From NCBI RefSeq assembly GCF_003590645.1, contig NZ_CP031834.1, forward strand, positions 372,001 through 436,000: 64,000 nucleotides of DNA, given 5' to 3'. The notes under the pieces are model-generated. The model did no database searches and was not told the DNA's origin. It saw only the letters and a list, made by a program, of their open reading frames with translations. Both the position numbers and the translations under genes were made by a program. The stretch comes from Mesorhizobium sp. DCY119 (GTDB taxonomy: Bacteria > Pseudomonadota > Alphaproteobacteria > Rhizobiales > Rhizobiaceae). Of the stretch, positions 19,743 through 27,877 are shown piece by piece (position 1 is the first letter of the stretch; each line of letters begins with the position of its first letter).

Positions 19743-20467
19743 CGCCGCTACTCACCACACGCGATCTCAGGAAAAACTATGGCGGGCTGCGCGCCGTCGA
19801 TGGCGTCGATTTCTCGCTGCAGCCCGGCGAGATCCGCGCCATCATCGGCCCCAATGGGGCCGGCAAGACAACCTTCGTCAGCCTCGTCTGCGGCCGGGTG
19901 ATGCCGAGCTCGGGCACCATCGTCTTCGACGGCAACGACATCACCGATCTGCCGGCCTATCGGCGCGTCCGCCGCGGCATTGCCTATACGTTCCAGATCA
20001 CCAGCGTATTCGCCCATCTCAGCGCCTATGACAATGTCGCCTTGCCGATGCAGCGCACGCTGACCGACGGCCGCTCGCGCGCAAAACTGCATGCCGGTGT
20101 CATGACAGCACTCGAGCGCACCGGCCTGGCCGACCGCGCTAACAGCCTCGCCGGCACGCTGTCCTACGGCCATCAGCGGCTTCTCGAAGTCGCCATGGGG
20201 TTGGCACTGAAGCCGCGCCTGCTGATCCTCGACGAACCGACGCAGGGCCTGTCCGATGGCGAGATCGCCGGCTTTATGGACCTCGTGCGCGAGATCGCAC
20301 AGGACGCCACCGTGCTTCTGATCGAACACAACATGCAGGTGGTGATGGGGCTGGCCGACCGCATCACCGTCATGAATGCCGGCAAAATCCTTGCCGAGGG
20401 TACGCCGGAAGACATCCGCGCCAATGACGAGGTCCAGCGCGCCTATCTCGGAACGGAGCCGGCATGA
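19739..20467 (+). CDS. Branched-chain amino acid-type ABC ATP-binding protein (LivG-like)
   Basis: A 242-residue ATPase. The start is ATG 19739, in ATGA overlap with the upstream permease; a start nine bases earlier is possible but unnecessary. Walker A GPNGAGKTT is near residues 38-46, followed by FQITSVFAHLSAYDNVALP, the degenerate signature LSYGHQRLLEVAMGLA (SYGHQ in place of SGGQ, usual for LivG), and Walker B LLILDEPTQGL. Confidence 0.92.
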   Translation: MTPLLTTRDLRKNYGGLRAVDGVDFSLQPGEIRAIIGPNGAGKTTFVSLVCGRVMPSSGTIVFDGNDITDLPAYRRVRRGIAYTFQITSVFAHLSAYDNVALPMQRTLTDGRSRAKLHAGVMTALERTGLADRANSLAGTLSYGHQRLLEVAMGLALKPRLLILDEPTQGLSDGEIAGFMDLVREIAQDATVLLIEHNMQVVMGLADRITVMNAGKILAEGTPEDIRANDEVQRAYLGTEPA

Positions 20468-21171
20468 GCGACGCGCTGACCGTCTCCGGGCTCGACTGTT
20501 TTTACGGCGAAGTGCAGGTACTGCATGGCCTCTCGCTGACGCTGAAAAAGGGCGAAGTGCTTTGTCTCCTCGGCCGTAACGGCGCCGGCAAGACGACAAC
20601 GCTGAAGGCGATCATGGGGCTGGTGCCGGCGCGCACCGGTTCGATAAAGCTGGGCGAGCGCGAACTGACCACCCTTGCCGCCCATGACGTGCCCAAAGCC
20701 GGCGTCGCCTATGTGCCGCAGGGCCGGCGGCTGTTTGCCGAAATGACGGTGGCCGAAAACATCGAGATCGGCCTGATGACGCGCGCCAAGGGCAAGGCGA
20801 CGCGCGATGCCGTGCTTGACCTTTTCCCGCTGCTGCGCGACCGGCTCGGCCAGCGCTCCGGCACGCTATCGGGCGGCGAGCAGCAGATGCTGGCCATGGC
20901 CCGCGCGCTCTGCCTTGAACCCGAGGTGCTGCTGCTCGACGAGCCGACCGAAGGCCTGATGCCATCGATGATCGCCAAAATCCGCGAGACGGTGGCCAAG
21001 TTGCGCGAGCGCGGCGTCTCGACCATTCTGGTCGAGCAGCGCGTCGATGCCGTGCTGTCAGTCGCCGATCGCGTGACCTTCATCGAGAATGGGCGTGCGC
21101 GGGAGACCGTTAGTGTCGAGGCACTGCGGGCCGATCCGGCGTTCGTGCAGAGATATGTCGGCGTGGGGTAA
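20464..21171 (+). CDS. Branched-chain amino acid-type ABC ATP-binding protein (LivF-like)
   Basis: A 235-residue ATPase, partner of the LivG-like subunit. Walker A GRNGAGKTTT is near residues 38-47, LivF's VPQGRRLFAEMTVAENIEIG near 82, signature LSGGEQQMLAMARAL near 136, and Walker B LLLDEPTEGLMP. It closes the operon and is followed by a palindromic repeat. Confidence 0.93.
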   Translation: MSDALTVSGLDCFYGEVQVLHGLSLTLKKGEVLCLLGRNGAGKTTTLKAIMGLVPARTGSIKLGERELTTLAAHDVPKAGVAYVPQGRRLFAEMTVAENIEIGLMTRAKGKATRDAVLDLFPLLRDRLGQRSGTLSGGEQQMLAMARALCLEPEVLLLDEPTEGLMPSMIAKIRETVAKLRERGVSTILVEQRVDAVLSVADRVTFIENGRARETVSVEALRADPAFVQRYVGVG

Positions 21172-21183
21172 CCTGGCGCCACG

Positions 21184-21328
21184 CCCACCTCCCCCTTGAG
21201 GGGAGGTCGCTGAGCGAAGCGGGTGGGGTCGTTCATGCAGGTCTCGACGCACGCAAAGGACGTCGAGCACTGCCGCAACGACCCCACCCGGTGGCTTCGC
21301 CGCCACCCTCCTCTCAAGGGGGAGGGTT
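21184..21328. repeat. Inverted-repeat element between convergent liv-type operon and pncA
   Basis: A 145-bp element with inverted CACCTCCCCCTTGAGGGGAGG-type and CCTCTCAAGGGGGAGG arms and inner GGGTGGGGTCGTT / AACGACCCCACCC arms. The interior segment GTCGAGCACTGC recurs near 50.15 kb. It lies between converging genes and may double as a bidirectional terminator. Confidence 0.75.
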
Positions 21329-21338
21329 ATGCCAGCGC

Positions 21339-21938
21339 TCAAACCAGCTTCACCCCCGCATCCCGCATCTTGCCCGCCATGATCTCCAGCGAACCACCAA
21401 GATCGATCGCCCGGCAGGCGTCCAGCCGCACGGTCGTCTCGAACCCCAGCTTCACCGCGTCGAGCGCCGAATAGGCGACGCAGAAGTCGGTCGCCAAGCC
21501 GACCAGCGTAATGCTGCCGATACCGCGCTCCTTCAGGTAGCCGCCAAGGCCGGTCGGCGTCTTGCGGTCGTTCTCGAAAAAGGCGGAATAGCTGTCGATC
21601 GCCTTGCGAAACCCCTTGCGGATGACGATCTCGGCCTTGGTCCATTCCAGCGCCTCGTGGAACGCCGCCCCGCCCGTGCCCTGCATGCAGTGATCCGGCC
21701 ACAGCGTCTGGTCGCCATAGGGCATTTTCGTTGTCTCGAAGGGCTGCTTGCCGGGATGCTGCGAAGCGAAACTCGAATGGCCGGCGGGGTGCCAGTCCTG
21801 CGTCAGTACGACATGCTCGAACCGGCCTATCATCTCGTTGATCAGCGGCACGATCTCATCGCCGCCAGCGACCGCCAGACTGCCGCCCGGGCAAAAATCG
21901 TTCTGCACGTCGATGACGACAAGCGCGTCTTCCTTCAT
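21339..21938 (-). CDS. pncA: Nicotinamidase / pyrazinamidase
   Basis: A 199-residue cytoplasmic isochorismatase-fold amidase hydrolysing nicotinamide to nicotinate and ammonia. Catalytic residues are visible: Asp10 (IDVQNDFC), Lys108 (IRKGF) and Cys153 (GLATDFCVAYSA). The metal-binding set is Asp48, His50, His54 (DWHPAGH) and His83 (WPDHC). Length is typical. It is divergent from the Mo-hydroxylase genes, so its product nicotinate would be the substrate of the proposed pathway as well as of PncB. Confidence 0.94.
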   Translation of the reverse strand: MKEDALVVIDVQNDFCPGGSLAVAGGDEIVPLINEMIGRFEHVVLTQDWHPAGHSSFASQHPGKQPFETTKMPYGDQTLWPDHCMQGTGGAAFHEALEWTKAEIVIRKGFRKAIDSYSAFFENDRKTPTGLGGYLKERGIGSITLVGLATDFCVAYSALDAVKLGFETTVRLDACRAIDLGGSLEIMAGKMRDAGVKLV

Positions 21939-22135
21939 GTGACCTCCGGCCCTAAAAATGATCGCGCTGAGCGTTGGCCGGAAGCCGCCGCCACGTCAAC
22001 CGGCATTGTGCTGAAAGGCGAAATTCTGGCCGCAGGAGGGTGGCCGACAAACTCCCGCTTTGACAATTTCCGCCACCTTGATATCATTTGTGTGCGAATG
22101 AATTTTCGAGCGCCGGCCATGCCGGGAGGCATTGC

Positions 22136-22996
22136 GTGATCCGTTACGCGAAACCCAAAAATGTCGATGAGGCGCTGGCGCTGCTTGGCGAAGGGCCGTG
22201 GCGCATTCTGGCCGGCGGCACCGACTTTTATCCAGCGCTCGGCAACAGGCCCCTCAGCGAAAATGTGCTTGATATCAATGGGCTCTCCGAGCTTCGCGGC
22301 ATCGCGGAGGTCGGCTCCCATATCGTCATCGGCGCGCGCACGACCTGGACCGATATCATCCGGCACGACCTGCCCGCCGCTTTCGACGGGCTGAAGCTTG
22401 CTGCGCGTGAAGTTGGCTCGGCGCAGATCCAGAACCGCGCCTCCATCGCCGGCAATCTGTGCAACGCCTCGCCTGCCGCCGACGGCGTGCCGCCGCTGCT
22501 GACGCTGGGTGCTGAAGTGGAGTTGCGTTCAGCCAGTGCAACGCGCCACCTGCCGGTCGAAGATTTCATTCTCGGCAACCGCCGCACCGCCTTACAACCC
22601 GGTGAGATGGTGACGGCGATCCGCATCCCGAAATCCGCGACTGCCGGCACCAGCGCCTTCGTCAAGCTCGGTGCGCGCCGTTATCTCGTCATCTCCATTG
22701 CCATGGCGGCAGCCCGCATCGTGGTGGAAGACGGCACCGTCACTGAGGCTGCCGTGGCGGTCGGCTCCTGCTCGCTGGTCGCCAAACGGCTGGCCGGCCT
22801 TGAAGCCGCCTTGCGCGGCCTGCCCATTGGCCCGGCGCTGGCCGAGACAGTCGCTGCCACATCGCTTCCCGAACTCGCTCCGATCGACGACGTGCGCGGC
22901 ACGGCCGAATACCGGCGCGAGGCGGCCTGCGAGATCGTTGCCCGCGCCGTGCTTGCCGCTGCTGGCTACCAACCTCTGACAAAGGTGGCGGCATGA
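22136..22996 (+). CDS. FAD-binding subunit of a xanthine dehydrogenase-family molybdenum hydroxylase
   Basis: A 286-residue CoxM-type flavoprotein subunit passing electrons from the Fe-S clusters to an acceptor. I choose GTG 22136: GGGAGG sits seven bases upstream and the protein then begins MIRYAKPKNVDEALALL, matching the family; upstream ATGs are poorly placed. The FAD-pyrophosphate loop ILAGGTDFYPALG is near residues 24-36 and the second FAD motif, SIAGNLCNASPAADG, near 101-115. It overlaps the catalytic-subunit gene by four bases. Confidence 0.88.
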   Translation: MIRYAKPKNVDEALALLGEGPWRILAGGTDFYPALGNRPLSENVLDINGLSELRGIAEVGSHIVIGARTTWTDIIRHDLPAAFDGLKLAAREVGSAQIQNRASIAGNLCNASPAADGVPPLLTLGAEVELRSASATRHLPVEDFILGNRRTALQPGEMVTAIRIPKSATAGTSAFVKLGARRYLVISIAMAAARIVVEDGTVTEAAVAVGSCSLVAKRLAGLEAALRGLPIGPALAETVAATSLPELAPIDDVRGTAEYRREAACEIVARAVLAAAGYQPLTKVAA

Positions 22997-25971
22997 GTTC
23001 GGAGCGCATCAACATCACCTTCGAGGTCAATGGCGCCGCCGTTTCCGTCTCGGCGCCGCCGGTCCAGCGCCTGTCCGCACTGCTGCGCGACGAGTTGCAC
23101 CTCACCGGCACCAAGGTTGGCTGCGATGCCGGCGATTGCGGTGCCTGCACGGTGCTCATCGACGGCGAACCGGCCTGCGCCTGCCTCGTGCCGACGGCAT
23201 CGGTCGCGGGATCGTCCGTGCGTACAGTGGAAGGGCTTGCCAACGGAAAGCTCTCGGCGCTGCAGGCGTCATTCCTAGAACATGGTGCGGCCCAATGCGG
23301 CATCTGCACGCCGGCACTGCTGGTGGCGGGTACGGCGCTGCTGGACAGGAACCCGCATCCTAGCGAGATTGAGGTGCAGGACGCGCTCGGCGGCATTCTG
23401 TGCCGCTGCACTGGGTATCGGAAGATCGTGGCGGCGGTTATGGGGGCTGGGGGATTCATAAACGCATCGCTTGATCCTGAAACACCCCCCTCTGGCCTGC
23501 CGGCCATCTCCCCCGCAAGGGGGGAGATCAGCAGCTTCGCCCCCGCCTCATCTCCTGCAACGTTGACGATTGGCGAAGGAGCCTATGACGGAGTGATCTC
23601 CCCCCTTGCGGGGGAGATGGCCGGCAGGCCAGAGGGGGGTGGTGCAGAGAGTGCGCCATCGCAGAACACCCCTACAGACATTACCCTTTCGCGCACCCTC
23701 AACCGCCGCCTCCCCGAAACCGGCCACGCCGTCGGCGCCTCGCCCGTCCGCCTCGACGGCATCCCAAAGGTAACCGGGACCGAAAAATTCGGTGGCGACA
23801 GCTTTCCGGCCGACGCGCTCGCTGTCGCCGTCATCCGCTCACCGCACTACCACGCGGCTTTCGCCTTCGGCGACCTCGACGCCTACAAGGCGGCTAACCC
23901 CGGCATCGTTGGCGTCTTCACCGCCGCCGACATCCCGGGTAAAAACTGTTTTGGCGTGATTCCGCCCTTCGCCGACCAGCCGGCGCTCGCAGAAAACACC
24001 GCCCGCTTTCGCGGCGAGGCGGTGGCGCTGGTCGCCGGCGAGCGCGAGGCAATCACCTCGCTCGACCTGACAAAATTCCCGATCACGTGGACCGAACTGC
24101 CGTATATGCTTCAGCCGCGCGAGGCGCAGGCGGCAGATGCGCATCGCATCCACCCAAGCCGCGAACACAATCTGCTGACCCAGGGTTTTGTCGCGCGCGG
24201 CGACCCTGAGGCGGCACTCGCCAAGGCAGCGCACACTGTATCCGGCGAGATCGAGACTTCCTTCGTCGAGCATGCCTATATCGAGCCGGAAGCCGGTTTC
24301 GCGCACATGGACGGCGACACGCTGGTCATCACCGCCTGCACGCAGGCGCCCTATATGGACCGCGACGACACCGCGAAAGTTCTTGGCCTTGCGCCGGAAA
24401 AGGTACGCATCGTGCCGACGGCGACGGGCGGCGGCTTCGGCTCCAAGCTGGACGTGTCGCTGCAGCCGCTGATCGGCCTCGTCGCGATGAAGACCGGCCG
24501 GCCGGCCGCTCTTGCCTACACCCGCAACGAATCCATGATGTCGACCACGAAGCGTCATCCGGCGTCGATGAAGGCGACCATCGGCGCGGATGCCGGGGGC
24601 CGCATCACCGGCATGGTGTTCTCCGGCGATTTCAACACCGGCGCCTATGCAAGCTGGGGCCCGACTGTGGCCAACCGCGTGCCCGTCCACGCCTCCGGCC
24701 CCTATGCCACGCCGAACTATCGCGCCGTTGGCCGCGCCATCCACACCAACGGGCCGATCGCCGGCGCGTTTCGCGGCTTCGGCGTGCCGCAGGCGACCAT
24801 CATGCAGGAGACGCTATACGACGCGATGGCCGAAAAGCTTGGCTTGGACCGGCTGAATTTTCGCTTGATGAACGCACTTCGGAACGGCTCCGAAACGGTT
24901 ACCGGGCAGGTCCTCAAGGCCGGCGTCGGCATTGCCGAGTGCCTCGAAGCCCTGAAGCCGCATTGGGCGCGCGCGCTGGCCGATGCTGAAAACTTCAATG
25001 CCGAAAACACGGCCAAGAAACGCGGTGTTGGCGTCGCCTCCTGCTGGTATGGCTGCGGCAACACTTCGCTGCCCAATCCTTCGACGATCAAGATCGGCAT
25101 CTCCCCCGCCGGCAAGGTGGTGCTGCATCAGGGCGCGGTCGATATCGGCCAGGGCTCCAACACCGTGATTTCGCAGATCGCCGCCGACGCGCTCGGCGTG
25201 CCGCTGTCGCTGATCGTGTTGCGCAGCGCCGACACCGCCATCACGCCTGACGCCGGCAAGACCTCCGCCTCGCGCCAGACCTTCGTCTCCGGCAAGGCGG
25301 CGGAGAAGTCGGGCCGGAGCTTGCGTGAAAAGATCCTGCGCTTCGCCAATGTCTCGGAGCGCGCAACGCTGCAATTCGATGGCGCGGCGCTCGTCATCCG
25401 CGAGGGCGAGGCCACCCGCCGCGTCGATCTCGCCGGGCTTGCCGTGGATGCTGACGGTTTCGTCTTCGGCGCGCAGGAGACCTACGATCCGCCGACCTTG
25501 CCGCTGGACGAAAAGGGCCAGGGCACGCCCTACGCACAATATGGCTATGGCGCGCAGATTGCCGAGCTTGAAGTCGACCTGAAGCTCGGCACGGTCAAGC
25601 TGATCAAGATCACCGCCGCACACGATGTCGGCCGCGCCATCAACCCGCTGCTTGTCGAGGGTCAGATCGAAGGCGGCATCGCGCAGGGCATCGGCATGGC
25701 GCTGATGGAGGAATACATCCCCGGCCGCACCGAGAATCTGCACGACTACCTCATCCCGACCATCGGCGACGTGCCGCCGATCGAAACCATCCTGGTGGAG
25801 GTTCCGGACCCGGAAGGACCGTTTGGGGCCAAGGGTCTGGGCGAGCATGTTCTGATCCCGACCGCACCGGCCATCCTCAACGCCATCCGCCATGCCACCG
25901 GCGTTCTGGTGACGAAAGTTCCGGCGACGCCAAGCCGCATCCGCGCGGCGATCCGGGAGGCTCGGCTATGA
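22993..25971 (+). CDS. Molybdenum hydroxylase with [2Fe-2S] and molybdopterin domains fused (nicotinate/xanthine dehydrogenase type)
   Basis: A 992-residue enzyme hydroxylating an N-heterocycle or aldehyde with water-derived oxygen. Residues 1-85 form a plant-type [2Fe-2S] domain (Cys44, 49, 52, 64) and 86-155 the helical [2Fe-2S] domain (Cys102, 105, 137, 139). Residues 237 to the end hold the molybdopterin domains: GGGFGSKLD, GAFRGFGVPQA, and Glu951 in GAKGLGE, the likely catalytic glutamate. Between them, about residues 163-217 are encoded by a complete family-A palindromic repeat, in frame. Fused architecture as in Desulfovibrio aldehyde oxidoreductase is known (about 907 residues), so this is longer mainly by the insert. 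Context favours nicotinate 6-hydroxylation. Confidence 0.9.
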   Translation: MSSERINITFEVNGAAVSVSAPPVQRLSALLRDELHLTGTKVGCDAGDCGACTVLIDGEPACACLVPTASVAGSSVRTVEGLANGKLSALQASFLEHGAAQCGICTPALLVAGTALLDRNPHPSEIEVQDALGGILCRCTGYRKIVAAVMGAGGFINASLDPETPPSGLPAISPARGEISSFAPASSPATLTIGEGAYDGVISPLAGEMAGRPEGGGAESAPSQNTPTDITLSRTLNRRLPETGHAVGASPVRLDGIPKVTGTEKFGGDSFPADALAVAVIRSPHYHAAFAFGDLDAYKAANPGIVGVFTAADIPGKNCFGVIPPFADQPALAENTARFRGEAVALVAGEREAITSLDLTKFPITWTELPYMLQPREAQAADAHRIHPSREHNLLTQGFVARGDPEAALAKAAHTVSGEIETSFVEHAYIEPEAGFAHMDGDTLVITACTQAPYMDRDDTAKVLGLAPEKVRIVPTATGGGFGSKLDVSLQPLIGLVAMKTGRPAALAYTRNESMMSTTKRHPASMKATIGADAGGRITGMVFSGDFNTGAYASWGPTVANRVPVHASGPYATPNYRAVGRAIHTNGPIAGAFRGFGVPQATIMQETLYDAMAEKLGLDRLNFRLMNALRNGSETVTGQVLKAGVGIAECLEALKPHWARALADAENFNAENTAKKRGVGVASCWYGCGNTSLPNPSTIKIGISPAGKVVLHQGAVDIGQGSNTVISQIAADALGVPLSLIVLRSADTAITPDAGKTSASRQTFVSGKAAEKSGRSLREKILRFANVSERATLQFDGAALVIREGEATRRVDLAGLAVDADGFVFGAQETYDPPTLPLDEKGQGTPYAQYGYGAQIAELEVDLKLGTVKLIKITAAHDVGRAINPLLVEGQIEGGIAQGIGMALMEEYIPGRTENLHDYLIPTIGDVPPIETILVEVPDPEGPFGAKGLGEHVLIPTAPAILNAIRHATGVLVTKVPATPSRIRAAIREARL
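23482..23643. repeat. Palindromic element, family A, copy 2, inside a coding region
   Basis: About 160 bp with inverted ends (CACCCCCCTCTGGCCTGCC at the left, the complement at the right) and the same inner hairpins as the 14.2-kb copy. The middle is the reverse complement of that copy's middle. No stop codon arises in the reading frame of the Mo-hydroxylase; the element contributes roughly 54 residues rich in Pro, Gly, Ala and Ser, including ISPARGEI and ISPLAGEM. Confidence 0.92.
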
Positions 25972-26019
25972 TGAGGGCACGGCATGGTGGCAATCCATCC
26001 TCTCCCGGCCTACGGCACG

Positions 26020-26200
26020 CCAATCACCTATGGCACAGCCGACCCCCACTCCGTCACGCTTCGCGTGACACCTCTCCCCCTCAAAAAGGGAGAGGAAGGG
26101 TGCCAGACATTCGGACGGCGTTTCCTCTCCCCCGTCGATCGGGGGAGAGGTGGTTTGCGAAGCAAATCGGAGTGGGGGTCGAATGGCATAGTCGATTGCC
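26020..26200. repeat. Palindromic element, family B, copy 2
   Basis: About 180 bp with inverted GACCCCCACTCCG / CGGAGTGGGGGTC ends and inner CTCTCCC / GGGAGAG arms, followed directly by a RIME-like element. Together they fill nearly all of the 364-base gap between the Mo-hydroxylase gene and the reductase-like gene. No other feature is seen in the gap apart from the reductase gene's ribosome-binding site. Confidence 0.88.
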
Positions 26201-26207
26201 CTCAAGT

Positions 26208-26320
26208 TCCTGGAGAAAGGATGCCGGCAGGCAGGTGAGGGGCGGCGCGAATCGTCCTATGCTGGCTCTGCCCCTCATCCGCCACTTCGTGACACCTTCT
26301 CCCCGTGAACGGGGAGAAGG
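26208..26320. repeat. RIME-like palindromic element (family C), copy 2
   Basis: GGAGAAAGGATGCCGGCAGG at the left and CACCTTCTCCCCGTGAACGG at the right share the layout of the copy at 6.95 kb, with inner GTGAGGGGC / GCCCCTCAT arms. It abuts family-B copy 2 and stops 15 bases before the next start codon. Confidence 0.88.
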
Positions 26321-26335
26321 AAGGGAGGCGCCATC

Positions 26336-27877
26336 ATGAGCGAGCTTGCCGAACGCTTCGACACCCACGACCCCGGCGAAAAGCAGGTGGCCGAGAAGAT
26401 CCGCTGCGATGCCTGCCCGGTCATGTGCTACATCGCCGAAGGCCGCACCGGCGCCTGCGACCGCTACGGCAATACGGGCGGGCGCATCGTGCGCTGCGAC
26501 CCGCTGACCATCCTCGAGTACAGCGCCGGGGCCGGCGGCGCGGTCGTGCCCTTCGCGGCGGAAGGCGAGGAATGGAATGGCGAACTGATCAACAGCGGCC
26601 GCCGCTTCGTGACAGCCATCGGCGCCGGCACGACCTATCCCGATTACAAGCCCGCCCCCTTCATCGTCAGCCAGGAGGTCGAGGGCGTCGATCTGGTGAC
26701 GGTCGTCACCGAGGGTATTTTTTCCTATTGCGGCATCAAGATAAAGATCGACACCGACCGCTTCCTCGGCCCCGAAACGGCGATCGTGCGCGCCGAAGGC
26801 GAGGCGGTCGGCCATGTCACCACCGGCGAGTATGGCTCGCAGATGCTGTCGCTGGGCGGGGTGCATCACCTGACCGGCGGCTCCAAGTCGGAAGGCCGCG
26901 TTACCTGCGCGACCATGCTCGACCTTTGCAACCGCAAGCCGGTCGAGCTTTCCATCGACGGCGGCGTCACCGTCGTCGTCGAAGCCGGCAAGGCGCCGGT
27001 GATCGACGGCCAGGCCGAGCACCGCATGCGCGTCGGCTGCGGCTCGGCCACCATCGGCATGTTCGCGACGCAATGGCGCGGGCTGGTCGACGAGGTCGTG
27101 GTGGTCGACGACCACATCACCGGCGTCGTCTCCGAGCATCAGGCCGGCAAGGTGCTGGGCTGGGAGGACACGGGCATAAAAATCATCGGCCGGCGCTCAA
27201 CGCCCGGCCGTTATTTCAAGGTTTCGGAACCCGGCCTCGGCTGGGGCGGCACGACCATTTCCGACCCGCTGTCGATCCTCGGCGAGTGGAACCCGAAGAA
27301 GGGCGCGCGGCCCGGCCTGTCGCTGCTGATGGTCTCGACCACCGGCGAGCAGTTCGCCTATTTCGAGCTCAACGACGATCTGAAGCCGGTCGAAAAACCG
27401 TTTCCCGAGCGGCTGCGCAAATCGGTCGGGCTGATCGAGGACAATTGCGAGCCGGCGCTGTGCACGGTGCTGTTCGTCGGCGGGGCCGGCGGCTCCTTGC
27501 GCGCCGGCGTGGTGGAAAATCCGGTCAACCTCACCCGCTCGGTGCAGGGCCTGAAAACCTACGTCACGGTCGGCGGCGCGCCGGTCTATGTCTGGCCCGG
27601 CGGCGGTATCACGCTGATGGTCGATGTCATGCGCGTGCCGGAAAACGCCTTCGGCTATGTGCCAACACCAGCACTTGTCGCGCCGATCGAATTCACGCTG
27701 CGCCGCGACGACTATATACGGCTCGGCGGCTATGCCGATGAAATCCGCAGCGTCGACGATGTCCTCGCCAAGGGCGGCGAATATTTCAATGCCCGCGCCC
27801 GCAAAGACGCGCCGGCTGACAATCCATGGCCGCCGCTGGCGCAATTGCGCCGCTCCAGCGAAAGCCCGGATCGATGA
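26336..27877 (+). CDS. 6-hydroxynicotinate reductase-like iron-sulfur protein
   Basis: A 513-residue protein matching what is annotated as 6-hydroxynicotinate reductase, the enzyme that reduces 6-hydroxynicotinate to 1,4,5,6-tetrahydro-6-oxonicotinate in Eubacterium barkeri. An N-terminal cluster motif is visible, Cys24-X2-Cys27-X3-Cys31-X9-Cys41, consistent with an Fe-S centre. Further cysteines occur in FSYCGIKIK, VTCATMLDLCN and VGCGSATIG. No NAD-binding fold is obvious, so a ferredoxin-type donor is likely. It overlaps the UPF0280 gene by four bases. A start six residues in would be less well supported. Function is by family label plus neighbours. Confidence 0.75.
   Translation: MSELAERFDTHDPGEKQVAEKIRCDACPVMCYIAEGRTGACDRYGNTGGRIVRCDPLTILEYSAGAGGAVVPFAAEGEEWNGELINSGRRFVTAIGAGTTYPDYKPAPFIVSQEVEGVDLVTVVTEGIFSYCGIKIKIDTDRFLGPETAIVRAEGEAVGHVTTGEYGSQMLSLGGVHHLTGGSKSEGRVTCATMLDLCNRKPVELSIDGGVTVVVEAGKAPVIDGQAEHRMRVGCGSATIGMFATQWRGLVDEVVVVDDHITGVVSEHQAGKVLGWEDTGIKIIGRRSTPGRYFKVSEPGLGWGGTTISDPLSILGEWNPKKGARPGLSLLMVSTTGEQFAYFELNDDLKPVEKPFPERLRKSVGLIEDNCEPALCTVLFVGGAGGSLRAGVVENPVNLTRSVQGLKTYVTVGGAPVYVWPGGGITLMVDVMRVPENAFGYVPTPALVAPIEFTLRRDDYIRLGGYADEIRSVDDVLAKGGEYFNARARKDAPADNPWPPLAQLRRSSESPDR

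Noticed and set aside
27040-27065. GSAT in the reductase-like protein as a possible flavin attachment motif
   Set aside because: ApbE targets need an Asp and SGA(T/S) arrangement; the order and the upstream Asp are missing.
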